Source: Fasciola hepatica (taxonomy: Eukaryota; Platyhelminthes; Trematoda; Plagiorchiida; Fasciolidae). From it: a stretch of 64,000 nucleotides of DNA. This document shows positions 12,480 through 22,729 of the stretch, in pieces. Made by a program: the position numbers and the translations under genes. How positions within the stretch are numbered: position 1 is the stretch's first letter; each line of letters begins with the position of its first letter. The notes below the pieces were generated by a model. The model did no database searches, had not been told where the DNA came from, and saw only the letters and a list, made by a program, of their open reading frames with translations. Location of the stretch: positions 28,166,501-28,230,500 of the forward strand of contig CANUEZ040000047.1 in the NCBI GenBank assembly GCA_948099385.1, in the 5' to 3' direction.

Positions 12480-12900
12480 GTTCTTAACTGGGCACAGAAG
12501 TACAGAAGTACAAAGTCTTGCAACGCGTATGGTTGAGGCTCAGGGAGACAAACCGCATGTACAGAGGCTGCAGGACCTCGGACTTTTCTCTATGGGAGGG
12601 AGAAGACTACAATGGCATCTCATAGGGACATGTAAGATGACAAAAGGCTTTTCGGGACTTAGACAGGGGAGTTTATTCCATGTGGCAACGGACTTCAGAA
12701 CGAGGGGGGCATGGGAAGAAGCTGGCGGGAGTTTGATCCATGCTGATAACTAGATCTCGCTTCTTTAGCAATAGTGTGGTTAACTACTGGAATAGGCTAC
12801 CGGAAAAGGAAGTTGAAGTGAGGACAGTCCGGGAATTCGGGGGTGTCCTAGATTGTCAAAGGAGTGAGATTATTTCTTACAGGGAAGTTTGATCATGTCG
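12480..12900 (+). pseudogene. LINE-A RT C-terminal region (resumes after LINE-B)
   Basis: The plus frame at 12529-12753 reads VEAQGDKPHVQRLQDLGLFS, KMTKGFSGLRQGSLFHVATD and GGSLIHADN. A shifted frame then gives VNYWNRLPEKEV near 12778. These are the thumb and tail blocks missing from the LINE-A piece that ends at 10990. Strand and order agree, so this is the other end of LINE-A cut by LINE-B. Confidence 0.65.
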
Positions 12901-13125
12901 CTAGTCAGAGGGCGCGGTATGTTTATTGAACGTTTCTATTTGCTACAAGATGGCTAGTGAACACCCACGAAGCATAGTGACTCCCCCAGCTGACTTGCGA
13001 TGAGACTTTATGTTTCCCTTCTATTTTAGCGGAAACTCGAAGAAATAAACTGCGCAGTGTGCGGTGGCTACTCCGTGTACACGCTATCGGAGGAATTCTG
13101 GAAGCTCGACTGGCCATGGCCATTA

Positions 13126-13390
13126 ACCTCGCCGTGAAAACTGAACCGAACTAAGCTGGAATTGTGGATGGCACCGCTCCGCCATCCCGTCCACTAGCTT
13201 TGGTGCCTCTGTGTGAGTAGCATAGCCAGAAACCTCGGGTAGAGCTTGCATCTTAGTTAGTGACCTCTCTAGGCACAACTCTTCAGTTATTTTCTCGTCT
13301 AAAAGTTGCCCTGCCAGGTACTGCATTTCCCTCAGTAATGCAGGCTGCTCCTGACTGCCTAACTCAGTGTAGTGGATCAGTTACTTCAGC
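13126..13390 (-). pseudogene. Gypsy (CsRn1-like) gag fragment
   Basis: The minus strand reads TELGSQEQPALLREMQYLAG, then EELCLERSLTKMQA, TEAPKLVDGMAERCHPQFQ. This follows the gag pattern of CsRn1/Kabuki-type Gypsy elements (ELGDR-PSQLLR-M--L, then LW--RLP--M-A, then K--ELADRI). It is a capsid C-terminal scrap with no zinc knuckle or pol beside it. Confidence 0.5.
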
Positions 13391-14381
13391 CCTGACGATT
13401 TACACGGTAAAAGACTAGAGAATTCTGCCCTTTGCACAGCACTGTGAGAATGGTTATTGAGTATTACATCCGTATCTAGGCAGAAACATCACTGGAAAGA
13501 TGACCAATAATCCACAAGTAACGAGTACTTTTGCCTGAGACTCTTTGCCCCGAACTATGCATAGCTCATAAGAAACAAGAGCTGGGGGTCATCAGTAAAA
13601 CTCAGTTAACGCTAGACAGACCTTTAGGACCTACTGTTCCTGGTAGAGCTTAAAGTCGTAGCTATCCCAAGGTACAAGGGTGTATCCAGTGTAACAGGAT
13701 ATATAAAGTTGAGCTGAGCAACCCGTGAAACGACTCTTATAATAGTGGTATATGAAAAATATGAAACGAGAGTACTGTGAAGGCGGTGGGGATTTATCGC
13801 TTATAAGGTGGAAAACGAAGTTATGTAGGCCAGTAAATGTGTTCAAGGAGTAACAAGGGTCTGCGGTGAAATTAGTTTGTTGTTCGGGCTCACTGGCTTA
13901 GGTTCTTCTTAAGTTAAGTCGATACCTGCTCCCGTATAGAGTCTATAGCCCCTAGTATCTGGCTCGTAAAATAATGATGGCTATACTCAGCAGTGTGCAA
14001 AGTGGCAGAACTAGAAAAGCTGGGGCTGGATACTTGTGTATTGGAAGAACGCAACGGCTTGCTGACAGTATGCTGGCAGAGCAATTGGCGCCAGCTAATT
14101 TGGTAACCTTTCAGATAAACAAATTTGTTAGCCTTTGCAACTGTGTGTCACAAAGGTAGCTTACAACACCCCAAACGGCACAGAAGGACCAAAAATGGTC
14201 CCCTCAGGAACTAATATTTTACTTCGAGTTTTTAAGTTGGACCCTTTAGATACACCGCTTTATAGTGTCTTGGAGGACCGGAAAATGGCCTTCTCTTTAG
14301 AAAATACCCTCTCGTTTCTGAAATCTGCAGCTGCTCTCTTGTGGTTTGGTAATGCTCCATCGTGGTACAAACGAGGACAAA
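13391..14381. other. No gene recognised; left flank of the CACTA element
   Basis: Short frames only, including 61 codons at 13974-14159 and 113 codons from 14135 that runs into the transposon. I recognise none of them. A 2-base AA lies on both outer sides of the proposed transposon ends; it is too short to prove a target duplication. Confidence 0.4.
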
Positions 14382-14392
14382 CCCTAGTGGCA
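14382..14392 (+). repeat. Left terminal inverted repeat of the CACTA-type element
   Basis: CCCTAGTGGCA pairs with the reverse complement of 19370-19380 at 10 of 11 positions. Support comes from a shared subterminal motif within 35 bp of it and from its placement 604 bp before the first ATG, close to the 560 bp between the last stop and the right end. Confidence 0.5.
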
Positions 14393-14411
14393 CATTGCCC
14401 ACCGCCGAATT

Positions 14412-14426
14412 CCGGTAACGTGCCGG
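14412..14426 (+). repeat. Left subterminal motif
   Basis: CCGGTAACGTGCCGG here matches, at 14 of 15 positions, the reverse complement of units at 19303-19317, 19314-19328 and 19336-19350 near the right end. In plant CACTA elements subterminal repeats are bound by an element-encoded protein (TNPA in En/Spm). That role here is inference. Confidence 0.5.
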
Positions 14427-14697
14427 AAACCGATGGGCAGAGAAATCACGGAAAATTCAAGAAAAGAATGACGTAGTTCGTTCTAATTCGCTGTATAGAT
14501 TACCAATGTCCTATTTTCATGGTTATTTGTTCCCGTAGATTGCGTTACAAATGCAGCGCCAATTGTTTTAACTGACTGGTATTTTCCCGGCGGCAGCCAT
14601 TTCGGTCGTGCTTTGTTCGCTAAGGTGAGCGGTGCGCTTCTTTTCCTTTGGGTGCTGATGACCCGTGGTGGCTGTAAAAAGTTAGTGACATATCAGG

Positions 14698-14725
14698 TTA
14701 TCATTTACTAATTAGTAAATGATAA
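14698..14725. repeat. Perfect 28-bp palindrome
   Basis: The 14 bases 14698-14711 are the exact reverse complement of 14712-14725, centred on AATT, with no loop. It lies in the 5' non-coding part of the transposon, 260 bp before the transposase ATG. It could be a dimer-binding site or extrude a hairpin. No function can be read from sequence. Confidence 0.9.
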
Positions 14726-14985
14726 GCTGAATAGTAAAAACTGCAATATTGTGCTATAATTGTACTTAGAGCATGATGAGAACATGATGAAGTATTTTTC
14801 GCGTAACTCTGATGATACCCAAGTAGTTTTGTAAAATTCATGAAGCTTCGAGGTGTTCGTATTGAGTGCTCTGATATCGTGTGACATCTGCAGTACGTTT
14901 TTCAATTATGCTATGCTGCCGTTTTATTACTATTGGTTAACAACTAGGTGCATTTTAGGACCTTGTTACGTATCATTGACGGACA

Positions 14986-17175
14986 ATGGCCGATATGACG
15001 AAACAAAAGAGATATTATCTGAAAAAGAAAGAACTTAGCTCACTGATGTGTGCTCTTTGTGATGAAGCCACCCTATGGGAACACGGCATGGTTGCCCTAA
15101 GTGGGTTTTGCAAGGTGAGGTTATTCAGTGGCGATGTTACTTACCGTTCCGATTCAACACCTTTAGGAGTTGCAGGTGAATGCAGCGCTGTGGGTTCCGA
15201 AGACGTGTACCGTGTGGAAGAGGGATGTGCTATTGCAAGAGGTGAACGCGGTCTGCCGTGTGCTTCCACATCACAACCAACAATGATGGGTAAATTACTC
15301 CGTTGAATTATGTTACACCGAATGAAACAGTTTCTGCGGCTCAGACAGTTTGTGAAGCTGAAGGTACACCTGAAGAAAGGCCGACTGTGTCAGGTAAACC
15401 CTAATTCTATGCTGATTTTTGTATTAGTGACTTCTTTGGCCAGTCTACGACGTGCATCACAGTTTGAAGAGGAGAGCGGTTCGCTGCTTAACTCACTACC
15501 AAAGGCTTTCATTCGATATCGACTGACGCTGGTGCAACAGAAGGGTATACTGGAGGCTATAGGCAAACATATACCAAACATACGTCGGGACCCAAGGACA
15601 TTGTTGCACACGCCACGGGAATGTCCAACCACGACATTGGAAAACGGCGAATATGTACACATGGGTTTAACCGAAGGCTTGCAGATGCAGTTGAATAACA
15701 TCACCGCTGTACCGGACGAAGTCTTCCTCCAGTTAAACTGTGACGGCACTTCTGTGTTTCGTTCGTCGGACCTGCAGCTGTGGCCTGTCCTTGCCAGGGT
15801 GGTGAAGCCTTATTGCTTGCCCGTACTTACCGCCGGTTTTTACTGCGGTCGTGGGAAACCATCAGAGGTGTCATCTTATGTGGGTGCAACTGTCAGAGAA
15901 GTAAACCATTTGTTGACAGAAGGCCTCAAGCTTGGTGAGAGGTCTGTGAAGTGTCGCCTGTCATCTATAATCTGTGATACTCCGGCACGGGCCTTTATTA
16001 GACAAGTGAAAGGTCTTACTGGCTACTTTGGCTGTGATAAATGCATCCAGCGTGGATTTCACTGCGACAAAAGGATGACATTCGCCCATGTCAAATGCAA
16101 GTTACGTGACGACGAGGCTTTTCGATCACGTCGACACCACAAACATCATGTTGGTGTGAGTCCTTTTCTTTCCCTCCCTATTGACATGGTTAAACATTTT
16201 CCACTGGATTACATGCACCTTGTTCGCTTGGGTGTGATGAAGAGGTTGATTGATTTGTGGTTGTTTGGTCCGCGTGATGCATTTGGCCGCTTGGAAAGAG
16301 CTGCTACTGTCGAACTGGGAAGCCGTATACTTTTGTCACACCCAGACACTCCGTGTGACTTTCAGCGACTCTGTCGACATATACATAATGTTGAACGATG
16401 GAAGGCCACCGAATTTCGCATGTTTCTTTTGTATTTGGGGCCGGTTTGTCTGAAAGGATTGTTGTCGGATGATGCGTATGATCACTTCATGTTATTGTTT
16501 GTTGCCATTTACATACTGTGCCACCCCTTTTTGCACAAAACTTGTAACTCTTTCGCAGAAACCATCCTGCGTATATTTGTACAAAGAACGAGTTCCCTTT
16601 ATGGTATCTCTAACGTCGTGTACAATGTTCACGCCGTTATTCATTTACCAGCAGACGTTCTTCGTCATGGCACTTTAGACTCTTTCTCCTGTTTCCCTTT
16701 TGAGTCCTTCTTACGGACACTGAAATTCTCCATTCGAGGTCCCCGAAATCCCGCTCAGCAACTGTATCGGCGTTTGCGTGAGAGAACCCTTCCCGATAAC
16801 AACGATTCATCTGAGGCCATCCGTGATGACGTTGGAAATGTGGCTACCCGCTTCCGGGTATGCAAGAAAGCGATGGTGGTGAGGGGAATGGTTCTGTCAT
16901 GCTTACCACCAAACAACATTGTCGTTGCTGGTGGGAAGCCAGCAGTTGTAGAGAACATTTCTGGGGATTCCATAACCATTCGTTATTTCTTAAACCCACG
17001 TGATTTTTTTCTTACCCCAATGAAATCCAGTCATCTGTACATTTTTTCTGTTGACGGACTGGATGACAATGTTGTCCAAGTTTCCGTAAAAGCCCTTCTT
17101 TGTAAATGTTTTCGTATTTCTCTCACCAATAATGTTGATGTGTTTATACCCATATTACACACCTTCACAAAGTAA
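14986..17175 (+). CDS. tnp2-like (CACTA/EnSpm) transposase, 704 aa, three exons
   Basis: Likely cuts and joins the element's own ends. Exons are 14986-15289, 15331-15393 and 15428-17175; introns of 41 and 34 nt start GT, end AG, and both are phase 1, giving one open frame. Residues 205-390 carry the tnp2 hallmarks: LNCDGTS with candidate catalytic Asp 228, then IICDTPARAF with Asp 305. Next comes a C-x2-C cysteine pair at 324-327, followed by FPLDYMHLVRLGVMKRL (Asp 381, His 384). Towards the C-terminus VHAVIHLPADV and CFPFESFLRTLKFSIRG (Glu 548) resemble the DUF4218-type part of CACTA proteins. I cannot say which acidic residue completes the active site. Exon 1 (101 codons) has no known motif; its start is the first ATG of an open frame and is the least sure part. 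No stop or frameshift is present, so it may be active. Confidence 0.82.
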
Positions 17176-17252
17176 AACTTCTCTTTTAAAGCAGATGTCT
17201 TAGGTTTCTGTCGTTACTTTAACATGAGACCGAATGAACTAACTTTTTTTAG
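17176..17252 (+). promoter_or_regulatory. 77-nt intercistronic gap ending in a splice-acceptor-like AG
   Basis: Between the transposase stop and the next ATG there is no AATAAA. The gap ends in a run of seven T then AG (17251-17252), with ATG immediately after. Joining the transposase exon to this acceptor in cis, using the GT that overlaps the stop codon (17172), would not give the DUF4806 frame. Trans-splicing of a spliced leader is known in flatworms and resolves closely spaced gene pairs, so this is a good candidate acceptor. Confidence 0.5.
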
Positions 17253-18820
17253 ATGTACTTGGTCGTCATGTTTCATGTTGATGACACGGTCGCCATTGTT
17301 CACAGCAATTGGCTGACTGATGGGAACCGTGTGCGCTGGCCGAAGTCATCCACCTTTCAGGCCTACCAACGCCTCTTGTTGGACGGTGGATGTTTGCCGG
17401 AAACGGTTCCAGCATACGATTTTCATGAGATTTATCACTCAGGTAACACTCCCAGTTATATACATTCTTCTCAGATAATCTCAGAGACGCAATTAAATTC
17501 GAAAGGAATTTTCTTGCCGAATCCGGTATGTCGGCGTCAACGGATGATACGTTGCCCATGACACCATTTTCGCAGCGGTACACCGTTCGCCGCAGGTACA
17601 TTGTTATACGTTATCACATTCCTTTTAGAATACCGGTACCATTGTCATCGGTTGACAGTTCTGTCGAGATACCTCCGTCGCAGAGGATTCGAAGAGAGTC
17701 TCCGATACAATTCCCCGACTCCCCCGGTGATACCATGGCTTTTGGCCATTCATCACCTAGGTAAGTCCAGTGCGAAGTCCTCGTTTCATATTAGTTATAG
17801 TCCACCAACACTGAAGTCTCAGAGGAGACCCAGCGAAGATGCCATATTGTCAAAGGTGGCCGGTCCCAGGTATGTTGCGTAAAAGGTACTAACACTCCTA
17901 TACTGCAATTAGCACAATACAAGTTGTAACAACGCCCGTATCTCCACAGCCTATGCCCGCTTACGCCAGCAAGTGGCAAGGTTAGTTTCTCATTATCAGC
18001 TACTACGATTACCAGACTACCTCGAACGGATGCTGTCAAACCTAAGTGGCATTCGCAACGATATGGCGTTGATGATCGCCAAACTTGACGGCGTAATTTG
18101 TCGCCTGGATGCGACAAATACGACGGACTACGAGCCTCTACAAGCAGACAATATCACAGATCTTCTGAAACTGGAAGAAGATCTTTCGGTACTGAATAAC
18201 TTCACGGGCACCGTAAGTGATAGAATAATTCCACATCATATTATAAGGTCAACGCACTCAAGCGTCATCTGTGCACCGATCTTGGATCAAGTATACGCCG
18301 AAAGCTTGCATCTTTGATCGGGGAGAAGTTGGCACTCACGTGCAATTGGACCGGAACAGCTGGTAAAATTGCAGTGGGAAGCTACAAGTTTCCTAAAGCC
18401 GTCATTGGTCAGTCTGATGAAATGTAAAACTGTTTATTTACAGATGCCGTAAAATCTACCAATCGTTTCCGGGAGTCGTCTGTGCTGGAGATCGAGCGTA
18501 CCACGAAACGGTGGTTTACCGACGCAAGAGATCGCGGCTTAGGACGCACAACTGCCAGGTACGTTCACTGATCACGCATTTGCAGTCCCATGGTAAATTG
18601 TTTTATTTATGTGCACAAACGACGATAACGAATTTCATGCTTCACTTTACTTAACTAATTACCGTTTCGGAGTCCGTAGTATATATATCACTGCAGTTTT
18701 CTATTTGTATGTATCTGATTATTCATATCTATACGTATATTCATTTTCGTCCCACAATTCATCTTATTTCTGATTCACACTTTTGTTATCCTTTCCAGAT
18801 GTCGGCGCGAAACAGTGTGA
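17253..18820 (+). CDS. DUF4806-family protein, 359 aa, nine exons
   Basis: Exons: 17253-17442, 17475-17595, 17629-17760, 17795-17869, 17913-17980, 18016-18212, 18248-18407, 18444-18558 and 18799-18820. Introns are 32, 33, 34, 43, 35, 35, 36 and 240 nt, all GT-AG, and the exons total 1080 nt with all phases agreeing. Residues 1-82 hold the N-terminal module of this family (VVMFHVDDTVAIVHSNWL, VRWPK, NLRDAIKFERNFLAES). Residues 83-195 are a Ser/Pro-rich linker, and 196-228 may be a short helix. Residues 236-345 form the DUF4806 domain: PLQADNITDLLKLEEDL, then RRKLASLIGEKLALTCNWTG (Trp 295), FPKAVIDAVK and EIERTTKRWFTDA (Trp 338). The family's biochemistry is unknown to me. Its place inside the transposon suggests an accessory protein, for example a binder of the subterminal repeats. 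The ATG follows an AG acceptor directly. Confidence 0.82.
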
Positions 18821-18868
18821 TGGGAAGAAGATTGTTCGTTAGATTCACATTGTAAATATAAACAATAT

Positions 18869-18874
18869 ATTAAA
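18869..18874 (+). terminator. Candidate polyadenylation signal ATTAAA
   Basis: ATTAAA lies 49 nt after the DUF4806 stop in an AT-rich stretch. It is the nearest common polyadenylation variant downstream and would serve both genes if they share one transcript. Confidence 0.4.
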
Positions 18875-19245
18875 TTTTTACTTCGTACAATTTGTTCGTT
18901 TTGAAATGTCTAAGGTTCAGCATTTTGGAATGAGTGTCATTTGGGTTGCACTGCCAGTTGTAAGACGTTAGATTATGCCGTCCTCAAGTAAGCATCGCTG
19001 TGGGAGAGTGGAGCGTGGACAAGCTTTCGGAATTCAGTAGCAGGCAATCACAAAATTGTGTGTGCAAAGTATGTGGGGATAAGACTGTTCGCGTGGGTAA
19101 CTTGATCGATCAGTTAACTACTTGCGTAAATTTCGGAAAAGCTAGAATGGCATGATCGTTGGAGGGGCGTGGGCGATTTCGAAAATCGGGTTTAAATTTA
19201 AAAATGGATTGAAATCGTACTCCGATTTCGGTTTGATTCCGGTGT

Positions 19246-19368
19246 GCCCTTCCGGTACCGGCACCCTACCGGTAACAATACCGGCAAGCTACCGGCAGCC
19301 TACCGGCAAGTTACCGGCAAGTTACCGGCAAGCTACCGGCAAGTTACCGGATCCGGTCCGGATCCGGT
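19246..19368 (+). repeat. Right subterminal repeat array (CCGG-rich)
   Basis: A short tandem array built on an 11-base unit YTACCGGCAAG. Four near-perfect units run from about 19300 to 19343, with looser CCGGTAC, CCGGTAAC and CCGGCAGC copies before them. It ends in CCGGATCCGG twice, a local palindrome. The array stops 2-15 bp before the right inverted repeat. The left end carries the same motif once. Arrays of this kind near CACTA ends are binding sites for element proteins in plants. Confidence 0.7.
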
Positions 19369-19369
19369 T

Positions 19370-19380
19370 TGCTACTAGGG
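19370..19380 (-). repeat. Right terminal inverted repeat of the CACTA-type element
   Basis: TGCTACTAGGG is the inverted partner of 14382-14392 (10 of 11). It directly follows the CCGG array, where the sequence character changes sharply. Confidence 0.5.
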
Positions 19381-20659
19381 AAGCAGGCCAGAGAAGACCG
19401 GAATAGATGTTCACATTTGAAGCGCATACACTTTGATCAACGGATATTCTTTATTATTCTCTTTCTTTTGTTTTATTAAATTTCCTAAGGGCCTTTCACA
19501 TCCCAGGTTGTCACTCTCAGAAGGAATGGGCGCAGAAAGTATTCTATTTTTATCGTTGCTTTGAAAGCATGTACATCTCCGGAGCCGAGTCCTTGACTTC
19601 GAGACACCACTTCTAGTGTTATGAAGCATCCCTCTCCCACTTGTAGCATTTCTTCGTAGAATAATGTCGAATGTTGTGGGAGTCTTTTGGCATTCCATCT
19701 CTTATGTGTGATGATGTTGCTTGTGATTTGGTTTGAAAGACCATCATGGTGGTGAACTTTCTATCCCAGAATGAAATGTCGGCAAAATGTGGCCACTTTT
19801 ACGCATGACAACGTTCTAGGACGTCAGTTTGAAGATGCAGAGGGGTGACCCCATAGCTACTGCCTCAGAAGAGCGACTGGTGAATGTATCCCACATCGAA
19901 CTATCCAATGCAACCCCAAGTGGTACGTCCAAAATGTATCTGCATATTTATTAGTCACTGGCGAGAGCCGGTGCACTTCTACATCCGAAGGCGCCCAAGG
20001 TATTGCCATCAATGGTCCACGACACGAACTCCCGGATAATTCATCCTGATTCTATGGGCGTGTTTGTTTGACTTTTTCTTATTGATGTCATATTCAGTAC
20101 TAATCAAGCCGCTGGTATATCACAGTCCTGGTGTGTATCCAAAGATAAACAATGATATGTAGTTAGACAGAACACTGAACACGAAAGTTTCATACAAAAA
20201 GGCCAAACAAGGGTCATTTATAGAAATTATTGCTGGAAATTCGAAGTCGGAAAAAATGGTGCTTTCCGAAACTTGAAAATAACAGTTTTTATAAAGCTTC
20301 TGTTGTGTAATTTCCACAAACCTAAAGTTGACAATGTCAGCTCTATCTATGGCACAACAGGCTGTGATTTAGATGCATTCGTCCCAGGTAAATGCCACCG
20401 AGCTTTTTCGCACACTTCAGTTAATTCATCCTGATTTTCTAGCGAACTCGTGAAAGCTCCTCGATGCTCCTCGTCAAACGCTGAAAAAAGCCGTTGGCAG
20501 GGGAAAATGTGCCCATTTTGGAGTTGAAGAATGTTTGCGGCCTGGCCTGACGGCCGATATCGATTTCCAAACCTTTTCATGTCGGGTTCTTTGGAAGCAA
20601 TTTTCAACGAATCAAAAGTGAATTGATGCAGAGCAAATCGACTACCAGTTTTACCTGTC
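19381..20659. other. No gene recognised
   Basis: Right flank of the transposon. Minus-strand frames of 95 codons (19411-19698) and 86 codons (20347-20607) are open but show no motif I know. Confidence 0.4.
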
Positions 20660-22347
20660 CTGGTGCTTCTTTCTTCCTAGCCTCCTTCGTGTTTCGCCTG
20701 TAACAAAACGGTCTGATTGGTCATGTCTCAGCTGTGTCTATTTGGTCAGTGCCCTCATCTCCTGTTTTAAATATTGAAAGCCGGAATCATTTTCTAATTG
20801 TTTTCCAGTTTTGTCCGCTTTTTCATGTTCAGCCGGATGTAAAGATAAATTTATCCTGGTTTTCACTTACAGTTTCAAATCTTCTGATCTGCCACTCTCC
20901 GATTCCTCTGGCCCCCCACTTATTTATTTCTCTGCTACGCTGTTTGCAGTCACAGATTCCGCTTCTTTGCACCGCCCTCATTCTCGCCTATCAGGTATCT
21001 TTCTCCACTGATAGCCTGCACAACTCGGACCACTTATACTCATATTCGCCCCGCACTCCTCAGCAATTCCTATCACTATCGTCCCGCCAAATAAAATGAG
21101 TCTACCCAATAAAGCTCCTCCCATTCTCCTCCGTCACCACATGCCACGCCTGCTTTTTTATTTTGGTAGATTCACTCTTATCTGTTGTTTTCGATACTTT
21201 TCTTCGTCCTACCCCTTTTGTGAACCGTTATTCACTGCCGTCATCATCTTTGCGCCTCCGAAGTCTTCGCACTCTCTCTCTGTTGATTCGCCATATTTAC
21301 CAGTCATGAAGAAAATTCATCAGAATATTTCTCAGTTAATTCTATAACCATATCTGCCACTTCCAACCACTGACACTTTATTTTTTTAGCCTTTTGCTTC
21401 GTTTTGCTCCTGCCCCTTTTATGTTGATATATATATATATATTGTATTAGAAATATCGTGAAGTTCAAACGAGTAAGGCTGATTGAAGTAGTGGATTTTT
21501 CTCCCGTTTCAGTTTTGTCGTATCAGCCTAGCGCAAGCAAACGGAAAACTGGAAGAAGGCAGAGAAACCGCCAATCTGGGGGACAGTGCAACAGTCCAAG
21601 AGAACCGGGTCGTGATGTGTTTATATTTGTATTTTCATACCAGTAACTGTGTACTACATTTTAGATAAATTTTCACGTTGCTGAATCCCGTCTTTTTGCC
21701 TTCTGTTGCCTGTTACAGTATATATGCAGCCAGCCAGCCATTCCCCAGGCTATCATCCCGCTGAAGCCCATAATATGCGTCCATTCTTTCCACTTCTATG
21801 TCTAAAGTCCACATTATCCAATCCTTCCGAACCAATTTTGCCATCGGAACCACCTCTAATGTCATGTTTTGTTCGCTCCCTATTTTATACTGAGTTTTGT
21901 GCCCTGTCCGCTCACCATCTACGACAGAGTAGCAACAGTCCATCTCTATCTAGTCCTTCGCAGTTCATCTCACTCTTACTTCATCGTCTCTATTACCATA
22001 GTTTCATTATGTTGATTTCTGACCCCTCCCATGCATATCTGTCAACTTTCAGATGTCTCCGACTGGACCAGCCAGATTTGATTTTTGAAGTTGACTCATA
22101 ATCCCCGGGCATCCATTGGAATCTGCTTTTGCGGTCATCTGTTCTCCCTACATTTTTCTTTTGAGTGCGTATACTTATCGTACCTCTATCCCCATTTGTT
22201 CCCACTTCCGAGTCTGCTTATCCTAACTTTGTCGTGCATACTCTATATTTTCACGACTTTCGTCCGTCCGTTTTATCTCTCGTGAAAATCTTATCCTGAT
22301 TATTTCAAGCTTCGAGGGTCTCCGAAATAAACCATGAATAATATTAT
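20660..22347 (+). repeat. R2k long non-coding repeat, copy c (5'-truncated)
   Basis: This pyrimidine-rich block is collinear with the minus strand of 60046-62155. Shared landmarks include TTTCTCTGCTACGCTGTTTG (20930), CTCTCTGTTGATTCGCCA (21276), CAGGCTATCATCCCGCTGA (21747) and the ending TCTCCGAAATAAACCAT. It starts about 0.4 kb into the copy at 60046-62155, so it is 5'-truncated, which is LINE/SINE behaviour. Open frames in it are short and not conserved between copies. A TA dinucleotide run lies at 21426-21441. Confidence 0.65.
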
Positions 22348-22729
22348 CACAGCAGGCGGCATCAGCGACCACCGTCTTTTCGGTGTCCGGCCAGACAGAT
22401 TTCTTCCTCTGAATACCCTGTCGGGCCCGACCAATCCACCATGGCTGGGCACCCATCCGACGAACCTTCTTCAGGGGAGATACTTCGTCAGTCGGTGACA
22501 GGAGGTCATTTTTATGTGCTTCCAAAGCCGGCCAACAGGGTCCTCATGCTGGCAAACCTCCTTTTTGATCGCGGCCCCCAATTCCTTCGACAATGTCTGG
22601 TCTACCGGGTGGTAGGCACGTCTCGTCTGAGGGCACTAGTCTGTCCGGATTTAGTAATGGACGGAAAATCCCGTGATCACTGCCTTCTATCAAAACCTCG
22701 AATAAAAGGTCTGAAAAGTCCTCTGGGAA

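Larger units (their letters stand above)
14382..19380 (+). mobile_element. CACTA/EnSpm-type DNA transposon, two genes, apparently intact
   Basis: The element is 4999 bp between inverted repeats CCCTAGTGGCA (14382-14392) and TGCTACTAGGG (19370-19380), which match at 10 of 11 positions. Just inside both ends lies the same CCGGTAAC-TGCCGG motif, single on the left and in an array on the right. Inside are a tnp2-like transposase gene (14986-17175) and a DUF4806-family gene (17253-18820), same strand. About 600 bp of non-coding sequence lies at each end. Neither gene has a broken frame, in contrast to all retroelements nearby. The termini do not read CACTA outward-in, so the exact ends are provisional; the transposase class is the firmer evidence. 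Confidence 0.65.

Noticed and set aside
17172..17260. Transposase and DUF4806 as one cis-spliced fusion protein
   Set aside because: The only nearby donor (GT at 17172) would join in phase 2 and give a wrong frame; the DUF4806 frame needs its own ATG at 17253.
17526..17575. An additional 50-nt intron in DUF4806 exon 2 (GTATGT to CGCAG)
   Set aside because: Using it leaves a 20-nt exon and breaks the phase with the next exon, while reading through gives an open, plausible segment in the right phase.
20811..22285. Many Ser/Leu/Pro-rich open frames around 20734-22285 and on the minus strand of 60293-62156
   Set aside because: They come from the pyrimidine-rich strand of the R2k repeat; the two copies do not preserve the same frames.
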